Assembly (NCBI GenBank): GCA_020722365.1
Contig: DYKY01000014.1
Span: 1-33,989 of the forward strand
Length of the DNA stretch: 33,989 nucleotides
Reading direction: 5' to 3'
DNA from: Thermoflexus sp.
Lineage (GTDB): Bacteria > Chloroflexota > Anaerolineae > B4-G1 > SLSP01
In this document: positions 15,375 through 23,496 of the stretch, piece after piece
How the letters are laid out: each line of letters starts with the position of its first letter
How positions within the stretch are numbered: position 1 is the stretch's first letter
Notes under the pieces: generated by a model
The model's input: only the letters and a program-made list of their open reading frames with translations
Databases searched by the model: none
What the model was told of the DNA's origin: nothing
Position numbers and translations under genes: made by a program

Positions 15375-16763
15375 ATGCTTTTCCCCGCGTTGTGGAACGA
15401 TGACCTTGTTGTATCCTAGCTTTTGCAATCCCTCGGCGAGGTTCTGCGCGGGCTTGGGGTCGCCGTGGACGATGAAGGCGGTCTTGACGGTGTGCGCTTG
15501 TGGGGTCGCCCAGGTGAGCAGGTCGGTGTGATCGGCGTGGGCGCTGTAGCCGTAGAGCGTGTAGACTTCGGCCCGGCGCTCGAACTCCTCGCCGAAGATG
15601 CGCACGACAGGTTCCTCGTCGGCGATGCGGCGGCCCAACGTGTACGGCGCCTGCCAGCCGGTGATCAGCACCGCGTTCTTGGGGTCGCCGATGGCGTGCT
15701 TAAGGTGGTGCTGCACGCGCCCGGCCTCGGCCATGCCGGAGGCGCTGATGATGATGAGGGGGTTCGCCGTTTCGTTGAGTTGTTTGGACTCTTCGACGCT
15801 GCGGACGTAGCGCAGCCGGTGAAAGCCGAAAGGATCGTTGCTGTCACTTTCGGCCAGGAACTCCCGCGTCTCGCTGTCGTAGCAGTCCGGGTGCAGGCGG
15901 AACACCTCGGTAACGTTGACCGCCAGCGGGCTATCGACGTAGATCGGCAATTCCGGGATGCGCCCTTCGTGCGTCAGTTGGTGCAGGTCGTAGACGATGT
16001 CCTGCGTGCGTCCCACGGCGAAGGCGGGGATGATAATGCGCCCGCCGCGCGCCGCCACGGTGTTGACGATGTCTGCCAGTTGGCTCTGGATGTCCTGAAT
16101 GGGGGGATGCTCGCGGTCGCCGTAGGTGCTCTCGATCATCAGGTAATCGGCGGGCGGCATAGGGGCGGGATCGCGCACGATGGGGAGCCTGGGCTGCCCC
16201 AGGTCCCCGGTGAAGAGCAGGCGCACGACGCCTTCGCGTTCTTCCGATTCCAGCAGCACCATCGCCGATCCCAGGATGTGCCCCGCATCGAGAAAGGTAA
16301 CGCGGATGCCGCGCGCGATTTTGACGGGCCGGTTGTAGCCGACGCCGACGAAGTAGCCCAGTGTGCGCAGCGCGTCGGCTTCGGTGTAGAGCGGTTCCAT
16401 CGGCGGCTGGCCCTTCCGCAGCCGCTTTTTGTTGACGTATTCCACGTCCCCTTCGTGGATGCGTCCCGAGTCGGGCAGCATTGCGCCGCAGAGATCCTGG
16501 GTGGCGTGCGTGGCGTAGATCGGGCCATCGTAGCCGGACTTCACCAGGTTGGGCAGGTTGCCGGAGTGATCGATGTGCGCGTGGGAGAGAACGACGGCGT
16601 TGAGGCGGTGAATGTCGACGGGGATTTTGTGATTGCGCGCGTAAGCCTCGTCGCGTTTGCCCTGGTAGAGGCCACACTCCAGCAAAATGTTGCGTTTATT
16701 GGTGCGGATCAGGTACATCGAACCGGTAACCGTTCCGACGCCGCCGAGGAAAGTAATCTTCAT
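15366..16763 (-). CDS. MBL-fold beta-CASP RNA-processing exonuclease (YSH1-like)
   Basis: MKITFLGGVGTVTGSMYLI, VVLSHAHIDHSGNLPNLV, LFTGDLG, IIIPAFAVGRTQDI, IISASGMAEAGRVQHHL, YSAHADHTDLL, FIVHGDPKPAQNLAEGL. Confidence 0.93.
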   Translation of the reverse strand: MKITFLGGVGTVTGSMYLIRTNKRNILLECGLYQGKRDEAYARNHKIPVDIHRLNAVVLSHAHIDHSGNLPNLVKSGYDGPIYATHATQDLCGAMLPDSGRIHEGDVEYVNKKRLRKGQPPMEPLYTEADALRTLGYFVGVGYNRPVKIARGIRVTFLDAGHILGSAMVLLESEEREGVVRLLFTGDLGQPRLPIVRDPAPMPPADYLMIESTYGDREHPPIQDIQSQLADIVNTVAARGGRIIIPAFAVGRTQDIVYDLHQLTHEGRIPELPIYVDSPLAVNVTEVFRLHPDCYDSETREFLAESDSNDPFGFHRLRYVRSVEESKQLNETANPLIIISASGMAEAGRVQHHLKHAIGDPKNAVLITGWQAPYTLGRRIADEEPVVRIFGEEFERRAEVYTLYGYSAHADHTDLLTWATPQAHTVKTAFIVHGDPKPAQNLAEGLQKLGYNKVIVPQRGEKHTL

Positions 16764-16779
16764 CTCACCACCTCTCTAT

Positions 16780-16828
16780 GGTAGTTATAAGTTGAAAGTT
16801 GAAAGTTAAAAGTCGAAAGTTTTGACAG
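16780..16828. repeat. Period-7 array (GAAAGTT type)
   Basis: GGTAGTT ATAAGTT GAAAGTT GAAAGTT AAAAGTC GAAAGTT TTGACAG. Confidence 0.9.
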
Positions 16829-16954
16829 CGTAGCGGTAAAACTTTCATTTGGCGAAGATCCCGCGGATGCAGACATTTGCGCAATTCGCGGTTGAAAATT
16901 TGCTTAATCTGCTCAATCTGTTGACGGATTTTTCGCCCTGGCATCTACCGCAAT

Positions 16955-18109
16955 CTAGCCCGAACTCTTGACAATCTGCAGCAAATCCGGACCGTAGGTC
17001 TTTTGCCGCCACGGGCCGATGCCGGGGATGCTGCCCAGTTCTTCCAGCGTGCGCGGCGGGTGGTGCGCTACTTCCCAGAGCACGGCGTTGGGCAGGATGA
17101 CGTCGGAATCGACGCCCCGGCAGGCCGCGACGTTTTTGCGCCAGGCCTTAAGCGCGTTGTAGCGGTTGATCACATCCTGTGACGGGCGCTCGTGATTGCA
17201 CGGCAAAGGCGGCATCGGCAGCGGTGGGCTGTGCAGCGCCTTCAGGATGCCGTTGCCAAAACGCTGCGCCTGGTACGCCGTCAACCCGGCCCCGGTGAGT
17301 TCTTCGTAACTGCGCGGCTGCACCTGCGCCAACTGGATCAAGCGTTGGTTGGAGACGACCTTGACGGCGGGCCGGTCCATGCGCTGCGCCTGTTTGTCGC
17401 GCCAGAGATGCAGCCGGTAGAGCACCTGTTGTTCGCCCGGATGCAGGTCATGGACGCCCTTGATGCGCCAGAAGAAATCGTCGGGGTGCGGGTCGGCGGA
17501 CGGGTGGATGGTCTGGCAGAGGTAGGCGAAGGTTTCCTGCGCCTCTTCCCACCGCCCGGCGGCGATCAATTCTTCCTTCTGGATTTCCCGCAGGTCGAGC
17601 AGATAGTAGCTGTCCATCCAGGCGTAGGTCAGCGCCCTGGCGTCGATCGGACGCTTGCCCCAGTCATAACGCTGGAAGTGTTTGTCCATATGGACATTGA
17701 ATGTGCTGTCCAGAATGTCGCCCAGGCCTACGCGCGGCCAGCCCAGGATGCGCGCGGCCCACATCGTATCGAAGAGCGCGGTGCACGTGAACCCGAAATC
17801 GCGCCGCAGCATGATCAGGTCGTAATCGGCGGCGTGGAAGACTTTTTCGGTGTCCGGCGTCGCGAACACCGGGGCCAGCGGGCTAAGATCGTCCAGCGAG
17901 AGTGGGTCGATCAGGTAATTCGCGTCCGGCGTCGAAATCTGGATGAGGCACACACGCTCGTGATAGGCGTAGAGGCTGTTTGCTTCAGTATCTACAGCGA
18001 TGCGCGGTTCGTGGGACAGGCGCGTTGCCAGCTCGCGCAGCGCCTCCGGCGTGGCGATGACTTCCGGTGGGGCGATCGTTGATGCCGCTCGCGGCTCTTT
18101 CTGTGCCAT
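16955..18109 (-). CDS. rnd: Ribonuclease D (DEDD 3'-5' exonuclease with HRDC domain)
   Basis: RIAVDTEANSLYAYHERVCLIQISTPDANYLIDPL, KVFHAADYDLIMLRRDFG, FDTMWAARILGWPRVGLGDIL, HRDC-like C-terminus. Confidence 0.92.
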   Translation of the reverse strand: MAQKEPRAASTIAPPEVIATPEALRELATRLSHEPRIAVDTEANSLYAYHERVCLIQISTPDANYLIDPLSLDDLSPLAPVFATPDTEKVFHAADYDLIMLRRDFGFTCTALFDTMWAARILGWPRVGLGDILDSTFNVHMDKHFQRYDWGKRPIDARALTYAWMDSYYLLDLREIQKEELIAAGRWEEAQETFAYLCQTIHPSADPHPDDFFWRIKGVHDLHPGEQQVLYRLHLWRDKQAQRMDRPAVKVVSNQRLIQLAQVQPRSYEELTGAGLTAYQAQRFGNGILKALHSPPLPMPPLPCNHERPSQDVINRYNALKAWRKNVAACRGVDSDVILPNAVLWEVAHHPPRTLEELGSIPGIGPWRQKTYGPDLLQIVKSSG

Positions 18110-18118
18110 AGTGTGGGT

Positions 18119-18146
18119 ATTATCGCTGTTCGGGGGAGTCTGTCAA
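18119..18146 (-). promoter_or_regulatory. Promoter for RNase D gene (TTGACA-16-GATAAT)
   Basis: Minus strand TTGACA GACTCCCCCGAACAGC GATAAT, 9 nt before the ATG. Confidence 0.65.
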
Positions 18147-18157
18147 ACAAATACGGA

Positions 18158-18255
18158 AAGACTACAAAAGTCTCACGCTCCCCCTGATTGAACAAGTCCT
18201 GTGTTGGAGAAGAAGCATCCAGGATGCAGGTGTCTGCTGAGACTTTTGTAGTCTT
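18158..18255. mobile_element. 98-bp MITE-like element, copy 1, perfect 18-bp terminal inverted repeats
   Basis: AAGACTACAAAAGTCTCA ... TGAGACTTTTGTAGTCTT. Confidence 0.8.
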
Positions 18256-18263
18256 GGTCTGTG

Positions 18264-20702
18264 CTACGCCAGCGTGAACGACGCTTGCGCGCGGATGTCC
18301 CTGGATGAGCTGCCGAACAGCACATTGAACGCGCCCGGCTCGGCTACCCAGCGCCCCTGGTAGGGATCGTAGAACGAGAGCGCGCGTTCGTCCAGCGTGA
18401 ACTCCACCACGGCGCTTTGCCCGGGTTCCAGGTGTACTTTCTTGAAGCCCTTCAATTCCTTCGGCGGGCGCACCAGCGACGAGACCGGGTCGCCGACGTA
18501 CACCTGCACGACCTCCTGCCCGGCGACCGCGCCGGTGTTCGTCACTGTGACGGAGACGTGGACGGGTTCGCCGGCCTCGACCGTCGCCGGGACTTGCGGA
18601 TCGCTGTAGGCGAACGTGGTATACGACAGCCCGTGCCCGAAGGGGAACAGCGGTTCGACGTCCTTTTTGTCGTAGTAACGGTAGCCGACGAAGATGCCCT
18701 CGCCGTACAGCACTTCCATCGTGCCGGGGTAGTTGATGAACGTGGGGTTATCCTCGTAGCGTTTGGGGAACGTGACCGGCAGCTTGCCGGAGGGGTTCAC
18801 CGCGCCGCTGAGGACGTTGGCGACCGCGTGGCCGCCCTCCTGTCCCATATAGTAGGCCAGCACAATCGCCGCCACATCGTCCGCCCACGGCATTTCGACG
18901 GGCGAACCGACGTTCAGCACGACGACGGTGTTGGGGTTGGCGGCGGCGACCGCGGCGATAAGCGCGTCCTGCTCGCCGGGCAGCTTCATGTGCGGGCGAT
19001 CGTGTCCTTCGCTCTCGAAGCCTTTGGGCATCCCGCCGAAGATGATGGCAACGTCGGATTGCCGCGCCAGCGCGACGGCGCGCTCCAGCCGGTCGTCGGG
19101 GTCGGGCGCGAACGCGCCTTGCAGGTAGAGCGCGGTGGATTCCACGTCCGGCAGTTTGACGTACTCGACTTTGAGCGCGTAGGCGCGATTGGCTTCCAAC
19201 GTCACGTAGGCCTGCGCCACGCTGCGGAGCCAGCCCTCTTCCATTCCAGGCGTGGCCTCCAACACCAGTTCACCATCGAGGTACAGGCGGGCGATGCTGG
19301 CGTTGCGCAGTTGCAGCGCGTAGCGCCCGCTGCTCGGCGCGGTCAGCGTGCCCGTCCAGCGCGCGGAAAAGACTTTCGCGTCCACGCCCGGCGGCAACGG
19401 GATGCGCCAGTCTTCGACGTTGGGTTCGATGCGTGAGGCAACCGGCGCGCCGGCGCAGTCGGCGTTGTTGAAGAATTCGCACAGCAGTCCCTCGCCCAGG
19501 TAATCCGGTTTGATGGCGGGCAGTTCGACGAAATTGTCGCAGCCCTGTTCGTAGTGGATGATAACCGTGTCGCCGAGTTTCGCCTTGAGTCCTTCCAGCG
19601 GGCTGACGCGATAGGGCGGCTCCAGGTACGAGCTGCCGCCGCCGCCGATGCGACATTCCGCCGCGTTCGGGCCGATGACGGCGATGGACTGCGCGCCTTT
19701 GAGCGGCAGAACATTGCCGTCATTCTTGAGTAGCGTGATGGAGGCCTCCTCCAGTTCGCGGGCGAGCGCCTGGTGTTCCGGCGTGTTCAGCGATCCGGCG
19801 GGCAGCGGGCCGTCCATTTTGCCGGATTTGACGATCATCCGCAGCATCCGCCGCGCTGCTTCGTCGATGGTGTCTTCGTTCACCTGCCACGTGTGGACGG
19901 CGGCTTCGAGCAGTCTGCCGTAGTAGAGCGCCGGGCCGGGCATTTCGATATCCAGGCCGCCCGTGATCGATTCTACCGTCGTGTGGTTCGCGCCCCAGTC
20001 GGAGACGACGACGCCCTCGAAGCCCCACTCGCCCTTGAGAATCTGGTTTTGCAGGTCATCGTTCTCGCTGGCGTAGACGCCGTTGATGCGGTTGTACGAG
20101 CACATCACCGTCCAGGGATTGGCCTCTTTGACGATCATCTCGAACTGCGCCAGGTAGATTTCGCGCAGCGTGCGCTCGTCCACGACGGAACTGCCGCGAT
20201 GGCGCTCGAATTCCTGGTTGTTGCAGGCGTAGTGCTTGAGCGACGCGCCGACGCCCTTGCGCTGCAAGCCCTTGACCCACGCCACACCTATGCGCCCCGC
20301 CAGGTAGGGGTCTTCGGCGTAGGCCTCGAAGTTTCGCCCGGCGAGCGGCGTGCGCGCGATGTTGACGCACGGGCCGAGCAGGATGTCGCAGCCCAGGGCG
20401 CGCGTCTCTTCGGCCAGCGCCTCGCCGACGCGCTCGATGAGGGCCGGGTCCCAGCTCGCGGCCATCGAGACGCCGGTGGGGAACGAGGTGGCGGCGGAGT
20501 GGATGCGCTTGCCGCCGGTGCGATTGGCGCGCACGCCGTGCGGGCCGTCGGTCATCACCAGCGCGGGGATGCCCAGGCGCGGAATGGCGACGGTGTGCCA
20601 ATCGTCCTCGCCGGAGAGCAGCGATACTTTCTCTCTGAGGGTCAGTTGGTTGAGCAGTTCTTCGACGCGTTCTTCACTAGCAGTATCAGTGGATTTGGTC
20701 AT
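18264..20702 (-). CDS. Glycoside hydrolase family 3 beta-glucosidase with PA14-like insert and Fn3-like C-terminus
   Basis: MTDGPHGVR, GCDILLGPCVNIARTPLAGRNFEAYAEDPYL, VKGLQRKGVGASLKHYACNNQE, VVSDWGANHTTVESITGGLDIEMPG; start at MTKSTDTASEE with GGAGGCAT upstream. Confidence 0.93.
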   Translation of the reverse strand: MTKSTDTASEERVEELLNQLTLREKVSLLSGEDDWHTVAIPRLGIPALVMTDGPHGVRANRTGGKRIHSAATSFPTGVSMAASWDPALIERVGEALAEETRALGCDILLGPCVNIARTPLAGRNFEAYAEDPYLAGRIGVAWVKGLQRKGVGASLKHYACNNQEFERHRGSSVVDERTLREIYLAQFEMIVKEANPWTVMCSYNRINGVYASENDDLQNQILKGEWGFEGVVVSDWGANHTTVESITGGLDIEMPGPALYYGRLLEAAVHTWQVNEDTIDEAARRMLRMIVKSGKMDGPLPAGSLNTPEHQALARELEEASITLLKNDGNVLPLKGAQSIAVIGPNAAECRIGGGGSSYLEPPYRVSPLEGLKAKLGDTVIIHYEQGCDNFVELPAIKPDYLGEGLLCEFFNNADCAGAPVASRIEPNVEDWRIPLPPGVDAKVFSARWTGTLTAPSSGRYALQLRNASIARLYLDGELVLEATPGMEEGWLRSVAQAYVTLEANRAYALKVEYVKLPDVESTALYLQGAFAPDPDDRLERAVALARQSDVAIIFGGMPKGFESEGHDRPHMKLPGEQDALIAAVAAANPNTVVVLNVGSPVEMPWADDVAAIVLAYYMGQEGGHAVANVLSGAVNPSGKLPVTFPKRYEDNPTFINYPGTMEVLYGEGIFVGYRYYDKKDVEPLFPFGHGLSYTTFAYSDPQVPATVEAGEPVHVSVTVTNTGAVAGQEVVQVYVGDPVSSLVRPPKELKGFKKVHLEPGQSAVVEFTLDERALSFYDPYQGRWVAEPGAFNVLFGSSSRDIRAQASFTLA

Positions 20703-20735
20703 GTATGCCTCCAATTGGAATATGGTTTGAGGTCC

Positions 20736-20763
20736 AGTATACTGCAAAAGCTGAAGGGATCAA
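20736..20763 (-). promoter_or_regulatory. Promoter for GH3 gene (TTGATC-16-TATACT)
   Basis: Minus strand TTGATC CCTTCAGCTTTTGCAG TATACT. Confidence 0.55.
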
Positions 20764-20851
20764 TGAGAATCTGAAAAATCATCCACTCGTCTATAATGAG
20801 CGGTGACTTTTTCCTATGAAGGGAAATTTCTACCACGAGGGCCTGACCGCA

Positions 20852-20940
20852 ACCTTCCCGGAAGCCGACCATAGCTCAATAGCTCAATCAGGATGCTTTT
20901 CGAGCGCCACCGCACATCCAGGTCCAGCTTCTGGGAAGGT
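20852..20940. repeat. Inverted repeat ACCTTCCCGGAAGC ... GCTTCTGGGAAGGT
   Basis: 14-bp arms with one mismatch and a 61-bp loop, intergenic between the GH3 and histidine kinase genes. Confidence 0.65.
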
Positions 20941-20960
20941 CAGCGCGGGAAGTCGGATTT

Positions 20961-22169
20961 TCACGAATCCTTAGAGCTTTCCGGTGCGATGATGGGTAGG
21001 GAAAAGTAGAAGGTCGTCCCCTTACCCACTTCGCTCTCGACCCAGATTTTGCCGTTGTGCGCCTCGACGATCTGGCGCGAGATGACCAGCCCTAACCCCG
21101 TCCCGGTGACCTGGCGTTCCTTACCCGGCAGGCGGGCAAACTTGTGGAATAGCTTTGGCAGTTGATCTTCCGGGATGCCCGACCCGGTGTCTGACACGGA
21201 GATGAGCATCTCGTGGTCGGTCACTTTGGCCGCGAGGGTAATGGTGTCGCCGGGATCGGAGTACTTCGCAGCGTTGCTGAGCAGATTGAGAAGCACCTGG
21301 TGGATACGTTGATCATCCCCGATGGTGCAGGGCAGATCATCCGGAAATTCGACGTGCAAGTTCTGGCGGTTGTTGGTGATGGTGGGGCGGATGGCGTTGG
21401 CTGCTGCGCTCATGATCTCGCCGACGCACAGGCGATGCTGCGCCATGTGGATGCGTCCGGACTCCAGGCGGGCCAGGTCGAGAAACTGGGTGGCCAGCGT
21501 GTTGACGCGCTGCGTTTCCTGTTGGATGATGCTGACGAATTGCGCGCGCATGGCGTCGGAGATATCCGGACGCTGCAGCAGATCGGCGTAAGAGAGAATG
21601 GCGGTCAGCGGGGTGCGGATTTCGTGAACGACCTCCGCGACCCAATCGCTTTGTTCGAAGAGGCGTGCATTTTGCACAGCGACCGCTGCGATGCTGGCAA
21701 GCGTTTCCAATGTTTCGATGTCCTGCGGAGTGAAGCTGTGGCGCGTTTTGGTGGTCACCGACTCCAAAACGCCGATGATCTGATCGCCGAAAAGCATCGG
21801 AATGGCCAACAACGATTGGGTGGGGTCAATGCTCTGGATGACAAAATGCCGGGGATCGGATAGTACATCCTCGACAATCAGCATTTTGCGGTTTCTGACC
21901 ACCCACCCGGCAAGGCTGTTGTCCAGCGGCACCTCGGCGATCTCCAACACACTGGCATCCGGCCCACACGCCGCGGCGAAGCGCAATGTTTCATCGCTCT
22001 CCATCAGCAAGATCGACGCCCCATCGGCATCGGTGAGATCGCGTGCCGACTCCACGATCTGCAGGAGCAGTGGGCGCATTTCGAGCGTCGAGTTCAAGTG
22101 CCGGCTGATGTGGAGGAGCCGCTCCAGGGTGATGATGCTCTCTTTCAAAGACTCACAGGTTTCTTCCAT
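20961..22169 (-). CDS. GAF-domain sensor histidine kinase (soluble)
   Basis: GAF-like N-terminus; VAEVVHEIRTPLTAILSYADLL H-box, LLNLLSNAAKYS N-box, VSDTGSGIPEDQLPKLF, GTGLGLVISRQIVEAHNGKIWVES. Confidence 0.92.
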   Translation of the reverse strand: MEETCESLKESIITLERLLHISRHLNSTLEMRPLLLQIVESARDLTDADGASILLMESDETLRFAAACGPDASVLEIAEVPLDNSLAGWVVRNRKMLIVEDVLSDPRHFVIQSIDPTQSLLAIPMLFGDQIIGVLESVTTKTRHSFTPQDIETLETLASIAAVAVQNARLFEQSDWVAEVVHEIRTPLTAILSYADLLQRPDISDAMRAQFVSIIQQETQRVNTLATQFLDLARLESGRIHMAQHRLCVGEIMSAAANAIRPTITNNRQNLHVEFPDDLPCTIGDDQRIHQVLLNLLSNAAKYSDPGDTITLAAKVTDHEMLISVSDTGSGIPEDQLPKLFHKFARLPGKERQVTGTGLGLVISRQIVEAHNGKIWVESEVGKGTTFYFSLPIIAPESSKDS

Positions 22170-22181
22170 AGCGATTTCTTC

Positions 22182-23324
22182 TTATGATGCCACTTTGCCG
22201 GCGATGGTCTGGATGATAAGGCGTATTTGCTGGGCGACGAGGCTGTGGGGTTGGATCAAGACCATAGGACGGCCGCTTTGCGCGCTCTCGTAAGCTAGAT
22301 CCGGTACGGGCGGGATGCTGCAAATCATTGTGTGTTGGAGAGCGTTTTCGATGTCCTGGCGGTTCAGGGAGGCTGCGGCGGGCATGCGGTTGATGAGTAC
22401 GATTTTCGCTTTGTACGCACCGATGTTATCGCGGTCCAGCCCTTCGAGCATCGCCTGTGCCAGGAGTAGCCCGATACGGTTCGCATCCAGGGTAAGGATG
22501 ATGTCGCCCGTCATACGCAGGGCCTCCGCGGTTGCTTCGTCCAGGGCCGCAGGCAAGTCAAGGAGAATGTAATCATAATCGGTGCTGAGAAGCCGCAGGA
22601 CAGTGCGGGAGAATTCGCGTGTGAGTTTCGGCCCTGTCCCGGCAGGCTGGTGCGTGCTCAACAGCAGATGTAATCCTGATGTGTGCCGTACCAGGTTGTC
22701 GTTCAAGTAATCCTTGTTGAGCTGTGTGACAGGACGGCCGGCTAATGCCTGGATGCCGCCAGGCACATTCATGCCCAGTTGCAGGGACAGTGTACCCCTG
22801 CCATCGTGCAGTTCCACGAGAACTGTTTGTTTATCAGGATATGCCTTCTTCAATTCGAGCGCGACGTTAAGGGCGAGCGAACTGGTACCAAGGCCGCCTT
22901 TAGTCGGCAGAAAACCGATGACCTGCCCGTGTCCGACTTCGGCGGCGCGGCGACTGCGCTGGAGCAGTGCTTGCACGCGTGTGATAAGTTCGGTGGGATG
23001 CACAGGCTTGGTGAGATAATCATCGGCTCCGGCCTGGAAGCCGGCTACTTTGTCATTGACCGCGGTTTTAGCGGTGAACATCAGGATAGGAATCGTTTCC
23101 GTCGCCGGGTGCTTGCGGAGTTGTGTCGCGACCTGGTACCCATCCATGTCGGGCATCATCACGTCGAGGATGATGAGGACCGGTTGTTCGGCGATAGCTT
23201 TATCAATCGCTTGTTGGCCCGATGCTGCCGCGAGGATTTTAAATCCCTCACGCTCAAGCATCATACCGACAAGGCGTAGTGCGTTGACATCATCATCAAC
23301 AATCAATATGTTATTTGGCCCCAT
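22182..23324 (-). CDS. REC receiver domain fused to CpaE/MinD-like P-loop ATPase
   Basis: NILIVDDDVNALRLV, LIILDVMMPDMDGYQVA, DYLTKPVHPTELITRVQALL; then IGFLPTKGGLGTSSLALNVALEL and DYDYILLDLPAALDEAT. Confidence 0.9.
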   Translation of the reverse strand: MGPNNILIVDDDVNALRLVGMMLEREGFKILAAASGQQAIDKAIAEQPVLIILDVMMPDMDGYQVATQLRKHPATETIPILMFTAKTAVNDKVAGFQAGADDYLTKPVHPTELITRVQALLQRSRRAAEVGHGQVIGFLPTKGGLGTSSLALNVALELKKAYPDKQTVLVELHDGRGTLSLQLGMNVPGGIQALAGRPVTQLNKDYLNDNLVRHTSGLHLLLSTHQPAGTGPKLTREFSRTVLRLLSTDYDYILLDLPAALDEATAEALRMTGDIILTLDANRIGLLLAQAMLEGLDRDNIGAYKAKIVLINRMPAAASLNRQDIENALQHTMICSIPPVPDLAYESAQSGRPMVLIQPHSLVAQQIRLIIQTIAGKVAS

Positions 23325-23411
23325 AGCGCACTCGCTTCCTCTCTATTCAGGTATCTTTGCGCAGCCTGAACCTTTGCCGGGATTCATAGCTGGTTAGGTA
23401 CACTTATCCAT

Positions 23412-23439
23412 ATTATACGTTGAGACAGGGGGGATTCAA
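23412..23439 (-). promoter_or_regulatory. Promoter for REC-CpaE gene (TTGAAT-16-TATAAT)
   Basis: Minus strand TTGAAT CCCCCCTGTCTCAACG TATAAT. Confidence 0.6.
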
Positions 23440-23496
23440 GTTACAGCAGCATTAAGATTCTATGACGTCTACACGGTCTGATGGCAAAATCTGATG

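Noticed and set aside
15423-16784. 453-aa plus-strand ORF
   Set aside because: Antisense shadow of the clearly conserved beta-CASP MBL gene; low-complexity GC-driven translation with no recognisable motif.
1540-16828. Period-7 arrays as CRISPR arrays
   Set aside because: Units are contiguous 7-mers without spacers; no cas genes in the window.
18417-20774. Plus-strand ORFs of 339 and 333 aa
   Set aside because: Antisense of the GH3 gene; no family motifs.
22182-23324. Walker A lysine loss in REC-CpaE taken as an inactive ATPase
   Set aside because: KGG-x-G[A/T]-[T/S] variants are usual in CpaE-type deviant Walker A motifs, so inactivity is not implied.
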